The notes beneath the pieces are model-generated. The model worked only from the letters and a program-made list of their open reading frames with translations, ran no database searches and was not told where the DNA came from. This document shows positions 46,643 to 55,570 of a stretch of DNA of 64,000 nt, one piece after another. Source of the stretch: Chitinophagaceae bacterium (GTDB lineage Bacteria; Bacteroidota; Bacteroidia; Chitinophagales; Chitinophagaceae). The position numbers and the translations under genes are program-made. Location of the stretch: NCBI GenBank assembly GCA_025360525.1, contig JANYCA010000044.1:1-64000 (forward strand). The letters run 5' to 3'. The number at the start of each line of letters is the position of its first letter. Within the stretch, counting starts at the first letter, position 1.

Positions 46643-47230
46643 ATGAAAAATATAAGCTTAATTTTTGCCATCTTTTTTGTAGCAACTGCTGCAACTGCAC
46701 AGACAGAAAATCAGCGGATTTTTAAACCTTTTAAAGTAGATGTTAGTACAGGTTTTGCATTGCCGCTTGGTGGTAGTGGCTCTTCTAAAGTAGGGTTTCT
46801 GTTTGTTGTAGAACCAAAGTATGCAGTAGCAGAACAATTTTCTATTGGCTTGCGTTTAGAGGTTGCTGCAATGGCACGGGGTACAGTAATAGGAGGCACT
46901 GAGTTTGAAGGTCAGGTGCAGGGAAACGGATCTTACCTTGCAACCGGCGACTACTATTTTAATAACAATAAATTTCGCCCTTTTATTGGTGCAGGCGCAG
47001 GTTTGTACACTATAGGTAGTGTTGATGTAAATTCTGCGAATCCCTCGGATCCAATTAATGTACCCACAGAAAATAAATTTGGATTTATGTTCCGTGGTGG
47101 TTTCGAAGCCGGTCATTTCCGTTTAGGTATTGAATACAACGCTATCGGCAAAAGCCAATACAGTGAGAACAATAGCTACATCGGTTTTAAGATTGGTGCT
47201 TGCATTGGCGGTGGACGATACAAGAAATAG
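46643..47230 (+). CDS. Outer-membrane beta-barrel protein
   Basis: A 195-residue exported protein. The signal peptide is residues 1-20 (MKNISLIFAIFFVATAATAQ). The mature part has alternating amphipathic strands: VDVSTGFALPLGG, FLFVVEPKYAVAEQFSIGLRLEVAAMARG (described by its ends), NGSYLATGDYYFNNNKFRPFIGAGAGLYTIG and a final strand ending YIGFKIGACIGGGRYKK. The pattern is that of an eight-stranded OmpA-like/porin-type barrel. No peptidoglycan-binding domain. Monocistronic, followed by a strong terminator. Confidence 0.82.
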   Translation: MKNISLIFAIFFVATAATAQTENQRIFKPFKVDVSTGFALPLGGSGSSKVGFLFVVEPKYAVAEQFSIGLRLEVAAMARGTVIGGTEFEGQVQGNGSYLATGDYYFNNNKFRPFIGAGAGLYTIGSVDVNSANPSDPINVPTENKFGFMFRGGFEAGHFRLGIEYNAIGKSQYSENNSYIGFKIGACIGGGRYKK

Positions 47231-47256
47231 CTTAAATAAATATATGGTAGTAACAT

Positions 47257-47293
47257 AAAAAAGGACTGGCTTAATTTAAGTCAGTCCTTTTTT
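47257..47293 (+). terminator. Rho-independent terminator after the beta-barrel gene
   Basis: AAAAAAGGACTGGCTT pairs with AAGTCAGTCCTTTTTT around a short loop (one G-T), with an A-tract before and a T-tract after. It can act in both directions. Confidence 0.85.
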
Positions 47294-47379
47294 AATTTTA
47301 CATTTTGCCTTGCGCTAAAGTGGTTACATCAAACCATAAAACAAATTAATTTCAGCCATTATAATTTTAGCAATTCAAC

Positions 47380-47840
47380 GGGCGCATTTCAAATTAGCTA
47401 CGCACTATGGCTGCAAAAAAGCCCATATACACCGAATGATTGACCTCACCCCCAACCCTCTCCGAAGGAGAGGCGAGCCTGACTCTAAAAATTAGGCAAC
47501 TCATTTTTATTGACTACCAGTAGGTTAGCAATGGTGTATATATAATTGTCGCCGGTTGATTTCCTCCACAATTAATGTTCCGAAGATTTTAGTCTTTTGT
47601 AGTACATTGAAAAATATACGGTAAAATAATGTCACCCCTTCAGGGTTTCCTATAGGCTTGTGCTTATTCAGGCTATTTTAATGTCAGCCTTTCAGGCTTT
47701 AAAATCCCGAAGGGATGATATTACTATAGAAAAATTAATTAACAATTGCCGAAACCCTGAAAGGGTAATATTAGGTCTTGTAAACATAAAATTCTTCCGC
47801 TCACGAAAAGCCTGGTATTGCGACAATTAGTAATGCACCT
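47380..47840. mobile_element. MITE-like element copy 2 (461 bp, 9-bp target duplication)
   Basis: Left end GGGCGCATTTCAAATTAGC (from 47380); right end GCGACAATTAGTAATGCACC (47820-47839) is its inverted counterpart. The flanks are CAATTCAAC (47371-47379) and CAATTTAAC (47841-47849), 8 of 9 identical. Module A (47396-47547) is about 95% identical to that of copy 1. The inner core is different from copies 1 and 3 and holds a nested palindromic element (47628-47772). Confidence 0.75.
47628..47772. repeat. Palindromic REP-like element nested in MITE copy 2
   Basis: AATGTCACCCCTTCAGGG (from 47628) is the inverted partner of CCCTGAAAGGGTAATATT (ending 47772), and further ATCCCGAAGGGATGATATT and CCTTTCAGGCTTT motifs lie between. 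The arrangement resembles the CCCTTC(A/G)GG-type dispersed repeats of Bacteroidota intergenic DNA. Confidence 0.6.
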
Positions 47841-47855
47841 CAATTTAACCTGCTT

Positions 47856-49160
47856 TTATTTAGCCACGGCATGCAATAATTCCAGCCCGGTGCTGGTACG
47901 GGGCTTAAAGCCATTCCATGTTTTAGGGTTTGATTGTTCTGGTAAATCAAGGTATTTGCCATAATCTTTTTGCTTTAAATAAATACCGGTAAAAGCTGTA
48001 ACAAAATGCTGATTAATATTATTGATCCGGTACTCGTTCCAGGATGGTTCTGCATAATGATAATATTCATCGAAAGCCACACCCGCTTTTAAAGATGCAG
48101 CCGGCGGGGGATTGGGTGCCACATTATGCCTTGCATTGATATACGTTAACAAATACCTATTTGCATTTACAGCTCCTTTATAAATGGCTTTAATGCCATC
48201 TTCATAACCAGATACATCATCGAGGCTGCCTGCAATAAATAAGGTAGGCACTTTTAAACCTGCCAGTCCTGCTGAATCCCATACGCCTCGCTGCATGCCC
48301 CAAGGTGCAAATGCAACAACTGCTTTTATTCTTTTGTCAGAAGAAGCTTTAAATTCAGCATTGTCAGTAGTACGTACATCAATTGCCTTGCTTCCCCCGG
48401 ACATTTGGCTAAAGGCAGCAGTTAACTTTGAGCTATACCCTGCGCCCGCAGCATTCAGTACGCCATAACCGCCCATTGAATAACCAATTAATGCGGTGTT
48501 GTCAGCATCTGCCATACCAGCTAAAAAACTCTTGCTACCAGCTTTGCTCAAATCTGCCACCTGGTTTAGTATAAATAAAATATCTTTTGCCCGGTTGAGT
48601 AAGGTGCTTTGAAATCCGGCTCTGTCATTATAAGTAGATTCGGTGTGGTTGATGGCCACCACCACATAACCTTTGGATGCAAGATTTTCGGTGAGGTAAG
48701 TCATCAACAATTTTGACCCAACATAGCCATGCGATACAATGACTAAAGGGAATTTACCAGATGAAAGATCTGGCGCCGCATTGCGCAAAGCCCTGCCTGT
48801 AAAAGAAAATGGTATCAATGGCCTTGTACTATCTTTCAATATACCCAGTGTTGCATTATAAGTTTCCAGTTCTTTTTGGTTGGCAGCAATAATTGCCGGG
48901 TACCAAACTTCAATTTTTAAATGCCTGTCATAAAATGGGTCCACACCTCCTTTAGAATTCAGCACGTCTACCTGGTTTTTATTGATAAGTTCCAGTGTTT
49001 GTACGCCCACTTTGTAATTACCTCTTGCGGCTAATTCAGGCGCATCCGGTAATGCATCACCTATAACAAAAGAATCATTATTAGTTTGAGCAAAAGTACC
49101 AGTGGTAAACCAAACAAATAGAATAGTTGGCAACAGGCACCTCGTAAAAAATAGTTTCAT
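47856..49160 (-). CDS. Exported alpha/beta hydrolase (dienelactone/PAF-acetylhydrolase type)
   Basis: A 434-residue secreted hydrolase. The signal peptide is about residues 1-25 (LPTILFVWFTTGTFAQ). The nucleophile motif is GYSMGGYG in ALIGYSMGGYGVLNAAG; an oxyanion VIVSHGYVGSK lies earlier (about 130-145); Asp in FIAGSLDDVSG and His in ARHNVAP complete the triad. These motifs fit the Platelet-activating factor acetylhydrolase/chlorophyllase-like group. The substrate is unknown. The gene starts at ATG 49160, and MITE copy 2 ends just 16 nt past its stop. Confidence 0.82.
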   Translation of the reverse strand: MKLFFTRCLLPTILFVWFTTGTFAQTNNDSFVIGDALPDAPELAARGNYKVGVQTLELINKNQVDVLNSKGGVDPFYDRHLKIEVWYPAIIAANQKELETYNATLGILKDSTRPLIPFSFTGRALRNAAPDLSSGKFPLVIVSHGYVGSKLLMTYLTENLASKGYVVVAINHTESTYNDRAGFQSTLLNRAKDILFILNQVADLSKAGSKSFLAGMADADNTALIGYSMGGYGVLNAAGAGYSSKLTAAFSQMSGGSKAIDVRTTDNAEFKASSDKRIKAVVAFAPWGMQRGVWDSAGLAGLKVPTLFIAGSLDDVSGYEDGIKAIYKGAVNANRYLLTYINARHNVAPNPPPAASLKAGVAFDEYYHYAEPSWNEYRINNINQHFVTAFTGIYLKQKDYGKYLDLPEQSNPKTWNGFKPRTSTGLELLHAVAK

Positions 49161-49438
49161 GGTAAATAAATTTTGGTTTCAATGTATGGAATAATCGTTA
49201 AACAATGCTGATTGTGTTTTTTTGATATTCAATATCTTTAATTAACGGCGTATGAATGTTGTGCTTATTTTTTCAACGTACTTACAAGTGGGGTAAGCAC
49301 CTTACATGTAATGTCCGCCGGAAAAGAATATTTAATAAATGGTTTACGGTAGCATGTAAAATGTTTCCATATTGCTGTGTTCAAAACATTTAGAACAATC
49401 AATGAGTCAAGTTATTTAACCTTAAATTTATTGATTAA

Positions 49439-50089
49439 ATGAAAACCGTATTAATCATCGGTGGCACAGGCCTTACCGGTAAAAAACTTACCCGACTTTT
49501 ATTGGCTGATAAAAGATACCAGCATGTAAAACTATTGGTTCGAAAGCCAATGGATATAATCTATGAAAAGCTGGAACAGATTCCTTATGATTTTGATTCG
49601 CCGGATTATAATAAAATAGTTGCCGACGAATTATTTTGCTGCTTGGGTACAACCATTAAAAACGCAGGTAGCAAAAAGGCATTTTACCAGGTGGACTATG
49701 AATATGTTTTGCAAACTGCACAGGTAGCTTATAAATATGGTTGTAGAAAGTTTGCCATGGTGTCATCCATGGGAGCCAATAAAAAATCAATGTTCTTCTA
49801 TAATAAAACTAAAGGTGAAATAGAAGAAGCGGTAACAAAAATAGGTTTTGAAAGCTGCCTTATTTTTCGTCCCTCCTTGTTGTTGGGACATCGTTCCCAC
49901 GTTCGCTTCGGCGAATCAATCGCACAGATAGTGCTTCCTAAAATTGCATTCTTATTACCTCAAAAATACAGGCCCATTCAAAGTAAATCAGTAGCAGCTG
50001 CCATGCAATTGGTGATGAACGCAGATTACAAAGGCGTTTGCATATTTGAGTCGAACGAGATAGCTGTTATAGCTGCCGGGCCCCAGTAA
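49439..50089 (+). CDS. NAD(P)-binding Rossmann-fold protein (HTATIP2-like)
   Basis: A 216-residue oxidoreductase with an N-terminal IIGGTGLTGKKLTRLLL (GxxGxxG dinucleotide loop), the CLGTTIKNAGSKKAFYQVDYEYV strand and the FAMVSSMGANKKSMFFYNKTKGEIE active-site-like segment with YxxxK (YNKTK). This is the atypical SDR group that includes HTATIP2/TIP30 and YbjT-like NAD(P)H-binding proteins. Function is unknown. A GGATTGC hairpin follows. Confidence 0.82.
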   Translation: MKTVLIIGGTGLTGKKLTRLLLADKRYQHVKLLVRKPMDIIYEKLEQIPYDFDSPDYNKIVADELFCCLGTTIKNAGSKKAFYQVDYEYVLQTAQVAYKYGCRKFAMVSSMGANKKSMFFYNKTKGEIEEAVTKIGFESCLIFRPSLLLGHRSHVRFGESIAQIVLPKIAFLLPQKYRPIQSKSVAAAMQLVMNADYKGVCIFESNEIAVIAAGPQ

Positions 50090-50151
50090 ATATTTCCTAT
50101 CATTCTTTGTATTGTTTTGCAAATTAATTATTCTTAAAATTATTTACACGG

Positions 50152-50178
50152 GGATTGCATATACCGCAATCCTGTTTT
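50152..50178 (+). terminator. Probable terminator
   Basis: GGATTGC (50152-50158) pairs perfectly with GCAATCC (50166-50172) and is followed by TGTTTTATATTT. The stem is short; moderate confidence. Confidence 0.5.
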
Positions 50179-50202
50179 ATATTTAAGAAATATTGAAACA
50201 TT

Positions 50203-50928
50203 ATGATTGTAAAAATGCCACTGGAAAATTTTTTGGTGATTGATATCGAAACCGTATCTACCCAAAAAGATTTTGAAACAATGCCGGTTGAATGGCAACA
50301 TTTGTGGGAAGAAAAAGTACAACGCAGCGTGCCTGATGGTATAACTGTTGCAGAATATTACCCACAGCGTGCAGGGGTAATGGCTGAGTTTGCCAAAGTG
50401 GTGTGCATTAGTTTAGGGTATTTTAAAAAGGAAAATAAGGAATACCAGTTTAGGGTAAAATCTATTGCCGGGCACAATGAAAAAGAACTGCTGGAAAAAT
50501 TTGTACAATCAGTTAACCAGCTGGAAGCCATCCACAACCGGTGGAGTTTTACCGGGCACAACATAAAAGAATTTGACATCCCTTTTTTATGCAGGCGTTT
50601 ATTAATCAATGGTCTGCCTATACCGGTTTACCTCGATTTTCAAAACATGAAACCATGGGAAACCAATATGGTAGATACTTTTCAATACTGGCGGTTTGGC
50701 GATTATAAAAATTTTACCTCTTTAAAACTTTTGGCTGCAGCATTAAATGTACCCTCTCCTAAGGATGATATTGATGGCAGTATGGTAGGCGATGTGTACT
50801 GGAAACAAAATGATGTTGAACGCATTGCAGTGTATTGCCAAAAGGATGTGGCAACAGTGGCCAACATCATACTGCGTTTTAAAAATCTGCCCTTGCTAAC
50901 CGAAAGTCAGGTAGTGTATGTTCATTAA
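50203..50928 (+). CDS. 3'-5' exonuclease of the RNase H-like/PolB type
   Basis: A 241-residue nuclease-fold protein. Acidic residues expected of the DEDD family are visible: DIETV near residue 14 (ExoI), an FTGHNIKEFDIPFL region near 118 (ExoII, N and D), and YCQKDVATVANII near the end (ExoIII, Y/D). The MPVEWQHLWEEK insertion near the start is typical of a Bacteroidota homologue group. It should degrade DNA or RNA 3'-5'. The ATG at 50203 has a Met alternative four codons later. It converges with namZ, with only 2 nt between stop codons. Confidence 0.87.
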   Translation: MIVKMPLENFLVIDIETVSTQKDFETMPVEWQHLWEEKVQRSVPDGITVAEYYPQRAGVMAEFAKVVCISLGYFKKENKEYQFRVKSIAGHNEKELLEKFVQSVNQLEAIHNRWSFTGHNIKEFDIPFLCRRLLINGLPIPVYLDFQNMKPWETNMVDTFQYWRFGDYKNFTSLKLLAAALNVPSPKDDIDGSMVGDVYWKQNDVERIAVYCQKDVATVANIILRFKNLPLLTESQVVYVH

Positions 50929-50930
50929 AC

Positions 50931-52190
50931 TTATGGCTTGTACAATAAGTATTTTTGTCTCATTTTTTTAAAGTCGCTCAATTCCGGCTCCCAGCTTTGC
51001 TTTATTTCTGTGGCAGTTTTGCCTTCCTTTACCTGCTGCATCAACACATCGTTGCCGGCCAGTTTATTAAAGAAATTATTTTTTAAAAAGAAGCTGTCTT
51101 TGCCCGGGAATAATTTATAGGCATCCAGCAGGTATTGTAATTCTATCCTGCAATTGAGTTTTTTTAAAACCTGTTCGGTACTGCCATTTATATACCAGCC
51201 ATAACATTGCTGATAAAAACATTTGCTGCTTTTGGCTCCTGCATTGGGTTTGGGGGTAAACGCAAAAAGTGTGTTGGGTAAATCCGGGTGTCCAAAAATT
51301 TGGAAAGGTTTGTCGGTTCCCCTGCCTTCGCTGAGTACCGTACCTTCAAAAAAACAGGTAGAGGGGTACAGATAAATGCTTTGCATATCTTTTAAATTGG
51401 GCGATGGCATTACCGGTAATATATATTTGCTGTTGTGGTTGTAATTGCTGCATTTTATTACCTGTACATGAAACAGCGTATCCGCAGTTGGCTGAGTTGT
51501 TACATTGTAATCGTTGATGCTATTGGCTTGGGGCGACAACCATTTTTCACCAACCAGCATCAATGCATATTCTCCCATGGTAAGGCCGTACACTATGGGG
51601 ATGGGCTGCATGCCGACAAAGCTTTTAAATTTTTTATCCAGCACGGGTCCATCTACATAAAATCCATTGGGATTTGGCCGGTCTAAAATCAACAAAGGTT
51701 TGTGGTTTTCGAGGGCTGCTTCTAAAAAATATTCCAATGAAGAGATGAACGTATAAAATCGGACGCCCACATCCTGTATATCGAACACCAAAACATCTAC
51801 ATCTTTAAAATCTGCTGCGGTTGGTTTTTTATGATCGCCGTACAAGCTGACAACTGGGATGCCGGTGTTTGTGTCGAGACCGTTTTCTACGTGTTCACCT
51901 GCAGCGGTATTGCCCCTAAACCCATGCTCCGGACCAAAAATCCTGGTAACGTTTACACCTCTTTTAAGCAATGTATCTACCAGGTGCGAATTTTTTACCA
52001 TGCTGGTTTGATTGGCGAAAACCGCTACAGACTTACCTTTTAGCAAGGGGAGATATACTTCCATTCTTTCTGCACCTGGTTGGATAGTTGCAATCTCGGA
52101 TGGTTTTACAACTGCTTTTTTTTGCTGTGCCCGGCTTGTTTGGGGGGATATGGTTACCAAAAAGAGGATGAAACCAAGGATATTATTCAT
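50931..52190 (-). CDS. namZ: DUF1343 exo-beta-N-acetylmuramidase (NamZ-like)
   Basis: A 419-residue exported enzyme. The signal peptide is about residues 1-20 (ILGFILFLVTISPQTSRAQ). DUF1343 motifs are clear: VAVFANQTSMVKNSHLVDTLL, GPEHGFRGNTAAGEHV, VFDIQDVGVRFYTFISSLEYFL and LDRPNPNGFYVDGPVLD. Characterised NamZ (GH171) removes N-acetylmuramic acid from non-reducing ends of peptidoglycan fragments, so a role in cell-wall recycling is inferred. It lies upstream of MITE copy 3 and convergent with the exonuclease. Confidence 0.87.
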   Translation of the reverse strand: MNNILGFILFLVTISPQTSRAQQKKAVVKPSEIATIQPGAERMEVYLPLLKGKSVAVFANQTSMVKNSHLVDTLLKRGVNVTRIFGPEHGFRGNTAAGEHVENGLDTNTGIPVVSLYGDHKKPTAADFKDVDVLVFDIQDVGVRFYTFISSLEYFLEAALENHKPLLILDRPNPNGFYVDGPVLDKKFKSFVGMQPIPIVYGLTMGEYALMLVGEKWLSPQANSINDYNVTTQPTADTLFHVQVIKCSNYNHNSKYILPVMPSPNLKDMQSIYLYPSTCFFEGTVLSEGRGTDKPFQIFGHPDLPNTLFAFTPKPNAGAKSSKCFYQQCYGWYINGSTEQVLKKLNCRIELQYLLDAYKLFPGKDSFFLKNNFFNKLAGNDVLMQQVKEGKTATEIKQSWEPELSDFKKMRQKYLLYKP

Positions 52191-52211
52191 GCTGCTAAGT
52201 TCAACAAAAAA

Positions 52212-52339
52212 GGGTACATTTCAAATTGTCGCTATTGCCCCCATCCCCTAAAGGGGAGCCAATGCTTTAGAATGGGCGTTCTCATTGAAACCCTGCATCT
52301 GTTCGTATTGAACGCCCTGCGACAATTTGCAATGCACCC
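52212..52339. mobile_element. MITE-like element copy 3 (128 bp)
   Basis: Left end GGGTACATTTCAAATTGTCG (52212) and right end (complement GGGTGCATTGCAAATTGTCG, 52319-52339) are 19/21 alike. The core is module B in inverse orientation relative to copy 1 (about 90% identical). Possible target duplication ACAAAAxx on both sides is imperfect (52204-52211 and 52340-52347, 6/8). This is the simplest copy, close to TIR plus core. Confidence 0.78.
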
Positions 52340-52413
52340 ACAAAACTTTTTAATTCGGTTGGCAATGTTTTAAGTTTTAAATTGCCAAAAATTGGTAGTT
52401 ACATTTTTGGGAA

Positions 52414-52510
52414 ACTGGTTGTTTTATTGCACAATAAAGATAATCAGCACAAGAGGGCGACGCCAATGAAGCTGATAAAAGCTTATCAGACGGGTACAAA
52501 AAATATTAAT
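52414..52510 (+). ncRNA. Leader element L2 upstream of the FKBP gene
   Basis: Homologous to 42779-42875 over about 97 nt. Shared blocks ACTGGTTG, ATTGCACAATAAA, GCGACGCCAATGAAGCTGA and CAAAAAATATTAA; the variable hairpin here is CTGATAA/TTATCAG. It ends 46 nt before the FKBP ATG (about 95 nt for fusA). Function not identified. Confidence 0.5.
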
Positions 52511-52556
52511 CAATCCTGTTACTTAAAAAAGTAGCAGGTACACAAAATTAAACACA

Positions 52557-52985
52557 ATGGCACAAGTAAAAGAAGGTGATGTGGTAAGAGTACACTACAC
52601 AGGAAAATTAACAAGCGGAGATCAATTTGATTCATCTGCAGGCAGGGAACCACTGGAGTTTACAGTGGGTGCAGGCCAAATGATTAAAGGTTTTGATGCG
52701 GCAATGCCAGGGATGACTATTGGTGAAAAAAAGACCATCAATATTGTTCCGGAAGAAGGGTATGGCGCAAAGGATCCTGCTGCAATCATTGAGTTTCCGA
52801 AGGAGCATATCCCTGCTGATATGAAGTTAGAGCCAGGTATGCAATTGACGTTGACCGATCCGAATGGTAACCCCGTACCCGTGGTGGTGGTGGAGGTAAA
52901 AGAAGAAGTGATTATTTTAGATGCCAATCATTTTTTGGCTGGTGAAGAGCTGGTTTTTGATATTGAATTGGTAGAGATTGTTTAA
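52557..52985 (+). CDS. FKBP-type peptidyl-prolyl isomerase, SlyD-like
   Basis: A 142-residue cytoplasmic FKBP with the interrupted layout of SlyD: an N-terminal FKBP half (VRVHYTGKLTSGDQFDSSAGREPLEF), the insert-in-flap domain between about 70 and 120, and a final strand pair ending in DIELVEIV. It has no His-rich metal tail. It catalyses prolyl isomerisation and chaperones folding. A leader shared with fusA and a terminator 60 nt downstream flank it. Confidence 0.88.
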   Translation: MAQVKEGDVVRVHYTGKLTSGDQFDSSAGREPLEFTVGAGQMIKGFDAAMPGMTIGEKKTINIVPEEGYGAKDPAAIIEFPKEHIPADMKLEPGMQLTLTDPNGNPVPVVVVEVKEEVIILDANHFLAGEELVFDIELVEIV

Positions 52986-53045
52986 TGGTGATTGAGCAGT
53001 ATTTTAAGATTGGGCGGAGTACAGTACGTTAATAGTATTTCAATA

Positions 53046-53077
53046 AAAAAGCAGCCTGCGTTTAAAGGCTGCTTTTT
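53046..53077 (+). terminator. Rho-independent terminator after the FKBP gene
   Basis: AAAAAGCAGCCT (53046-53057) pairs perfectly with AGGCTGCTTTTT (53066-53077) around a short loop, with a T-tract. Confidence 0.88.
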
Positions 53078-53162
53078 ATTGCACGGCATAAAATACTACA
53101 TTGCATTTTTAAAAAAGTTGACCCAGCTATTAATAAACATTAACCATTGATTTCACTACACC

Positions 53163-54428
53163 ATGATACAAATAAGTGCTGATAACGTTGCTGAACGCCT
53201 GTTGCGCTATGTACAAATTGATACACAAAGTGATCCCAACAGTATTACAAATCCCACAACCGAAAAGCAAAAAGACCTGAGTAAATTATTGCAAAGAGAA
53301 TTATTGGGTATGGGAATTACAGATGCCGTAATGGATGAATTTGGATATGTGTATGCAACCATATCAGGTAACAGCGATAATAAAAACATTCCCGTAATTT
53401 GCTTTTGCAGTCATGTAGATACAGCGCCGGATTGCAGTGGTACGCATGTAAAGCCCATTCATCACCGCTATTATGATGGCAATGATATTTTATTGCCCGA
53501 TGATACTACACAGGTATTACGAATGGCCGACTCCCCGTATTTACAAGAACATCTCAACCATGGTATTATTACTGCCAGCGGCTTAACCTTATTGGGGGCC
53601 GATGATAAAAGCGGCGTAGCAGTCATCATGGAAGCTGCTTTATATTTTATGCAACATCCGGCAATAAAGCATGGAGATATCCGGGTACTATTTACTCCTG
53701 ACGAAGAAGTAGGGAAGGGCACTGCTAAGGTTGATATGCAACAAGTAGGAGCTCAATTTGGCTATACGTTGGATGGGGGAGCAGCAGGCAGTTTAGAAGA
53801 TGAAACTTTTAGTGCAGATGCTGCTACCATTACCATTGAAGGAGTGATCGTTCATCCAGGTTATGCAAAAGATAAACTGGTTAATGCGTTGAAAGTGGCA
53901 GGCGCCGTGCTGGATGCATTACCCAAAAAAGAATGGAGTCCGGAGACAACTGAAGGCAGGCAAGGTTTTGTGCATCCGGTAGCTGTAAATGGCATTGCAG
54001 AAAAAGCTACCATACAATTTATTGTAAGAGATTTTACGGATGCAAGTTTGCAAAACCATCATTCAAGATTAAAACAAATTGCTGTTGATGTGGTGAATCA
54101 GTTTCCTGGGGCTTCGATGGAATACACAGCAGCCGAACAATACCGGAATATGAAAATGGTGCTGGATAAATATCCACAGGTTACAGCCTATGCAGAAGAG
54201 GCCATCCAGCGAGCAGGTTTATCTGTAAAAAAAGAAAGCATCCGTGGCGGTACCGATGGCAGCAGGTTTAGTTATATTGGAATGCCATGCCCCAATATTT
54301 TTACGGGCATGCAAAATATCCATAGCAAACTGGAATGGATTGGCACAAAGGATATGGCCAAGGCCGCTGAAACAATTGTGCATTTGGCGATGATTTGGGA
54401 GGAAAGATATGCTGTTACAATCCTTTAA
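53163..54428 (+). CDS. pepT: Peptidase T (tripeptide aminopeptidase)
   Basis: A 421-residue M20-family zinc exopeptidase. Signature segments: LRYVQIDTQSDPNS, CFCSHVDTAPDCSG (metal His and Asp), GADDKSGVAVIMEAA (bridging Asp), FTPDEEVGKGTAKVD (catalytic Glu pair), DGGAAGSLEDETF and RGGTDGSRFSYIGMPCPN near the end. It removes N-terminal residues from tripeptides in the cytoplasm. Length matches PepT (about 410). Monocistronic; the following SPFH gene begins 82 nt later. Confidence 0.93.
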   Translation: MIQISADNVAERLLRYVQIDTQSDPNSITNPTTEKQKDLSKLLQRELLGMGITDAVMDEFGYVYATISGNSDNKNIPVICFCSHVDTAPDCSGTHVKPIHHRYYDGNDILLPDDTTQVLRMADSPYLQEHLNHGIITASGLTLLGADDKSGVAVIMEAALYFMQHPAIKHGDIRVLFTPDEEVGKGTAKVDMQQVGAQFGYTLDGGAAGSLEDETFSADAATITIEGVIVHPGYAKDKLVNALKVAGAVLDALPKKEWSPETTEGRQGFVHPVAVNGIAEKATIQFIVRDFTDASLQNHHSRLKQIAVDVVNQFPGASMEYTAAEQYRNMKMVLDKYPQVTAYAEEAIQRAGLSVKKESIRGGTDGSRFSYIGMPCPNIFTGMQNIHSKLEWIGTKDMAKAAETIVHLAMIWEERYAVTIL

Positions 54429-54510
54429 TGGGCCTTGTTGTTTTATCTCTGCTGCAGCTTTTGATTTACCAGTATAAAAACAACTACCTTCAAAGCTAAA
54501 TTTAAAAACA

Positions 54511-55443
54511 ATGGAACTAATAAAAGATTTTTGGTGGCTGATACCAATTTTTGCAATTATCGCTGGTGGCTTATTTACCATCAACCAGGGCACTATTGGA
54601 GTAGTAACCAGGTTAGGCAAATACCACAGCATCAAACGGCCTGGACTAAATTTTAAAATACCCTTTTTTGATCAATTGTACAAAAGAGTGAGCATTCAAA
54701 ATCGTTCGGTGGAATTGGAGTTTCAAGCCGTAACAGTTGATCAGGCCAACGTTTATTTTAAATCGATGCTCCTGTATTCTGTGTTGAATGTAGATGAAGA
54801 AACCATTAAAAATGTGGCCTTTAAATTTATCAGTGATAAAGATTTGATGCAGGCATTGATAAGAACCGTGGAAGGAAGCATACGGGCATTTGTATCTACA
54901 AAAAAACAAGCGGAGGTTTTAAATGTAAGGAGGGATATTGTTGAAAATGTAAAAGACCAGGTTGATATTCAATTGGAAAGCTGGGGTTATCATTTACAGG
55001 ACCTGCAAATAAATGATATCACTTTCGACGAAGCCATTATTACAAGTATGAGCAAAGTGGTAGCAAGTAACAACCTGAAAGCTGCAGCGGAAAATGAAGG
55101 TCAGGCATTGTTGATTACTAAAACAAAAGCTGCAGAAGCAGAAGGTAATGCTATTAAAATTGCTGCAGAGGCAGAACGTCAGGCTGCCCAGCTTCGTGGA
55201 CAGGGCGTGGCATTGTTCCGGGAAGAAGTAGCACGTGGTATGAGCCAGGCTGCTACCGAAATGAAGCAAGCTAACCTTGACACTAATGTAATTTTATTTA
55301 GCATGTGGGTAGAAGCCATTAAAAACTTTGCAGAGTACGGTAAAGGCAACGTAATTTTTTTGGATGGCAGCAGTGATGGCATGGAAAAAACAATGCGCCA
55401 AATTATGGCCATGCAGCAGATGGGCGAAAAGAATAATCTTTAA
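54511..55443 (+). CDS. SPFH/stomatin-like membrane protein
   Basis: A 310-residue protein with an N-terminal transmembrane segment (WLIPIFAIIAGGLFTINQG), an SPFH/Band 7 domain (about 25-200) with FKIPFFDQLYKRVSIQNRSVELEFQAV and ISDKDLMQALIRTVEGSIRAF (described by cores), and a C-terminal coiled coil (AAENEGQALLITKTKAAEAEGNAIKIAAEAERQAAQ, described by its ends). Bacterial SPFH proteins organise membrane microdomains and regulate proteolysis. No NfeD or protease partner is adjacent. Confidence 0.88.
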   Translation: MELIKDFWWLIPIFAIIAGGLFTINQGTIGVVTRLGKYHSIKRPGLNFKIPFFDQLYKRVSIQNRSVELEFQAVTVDQANVYFKSMLLYSVLNVDEETIKNVAFKFISDKDLMQALIRTVEGSIRAFVSTKKQAEVLNVRRDIVENVKDQVDIQLESWGYHLQDLQINDITFDEAIITSMSKVVASNNLKAAAENEGQALLITKTKAAEAEGNAIKIAAEAERQAAQLRGQGVALFREEVARGMSQAATEMKQANLDTNVILFSMWVEAIKNFAEYGKGNVIFLDGSSDGMEKTMRQIMAMQQMGEKNNL

Positions 55444-55458
55444 CCGAAAATAAATATC

Positions 55459-55495
55459 AGAGGCTGTCTCATAAGTACGGGACAGCCTCTTTTTG
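55459..55495 (+). terminator. Rho-independent terminator after the SPFH gene
   Basis: AGAGGCTGTCTC (55459-55470) pairs with GGGACAGCCTCT (55479-55490, one T-G), followed by TTTTTG. Confidence 0.85.
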
Positions 55496-55570
55496 TCGGA
55501 TCCCTGTAGGAGAGTGGGTGTCGATAAGGCGAATCTGAGAGGAATCTTTTAATTATAAGAATTCCTATTC

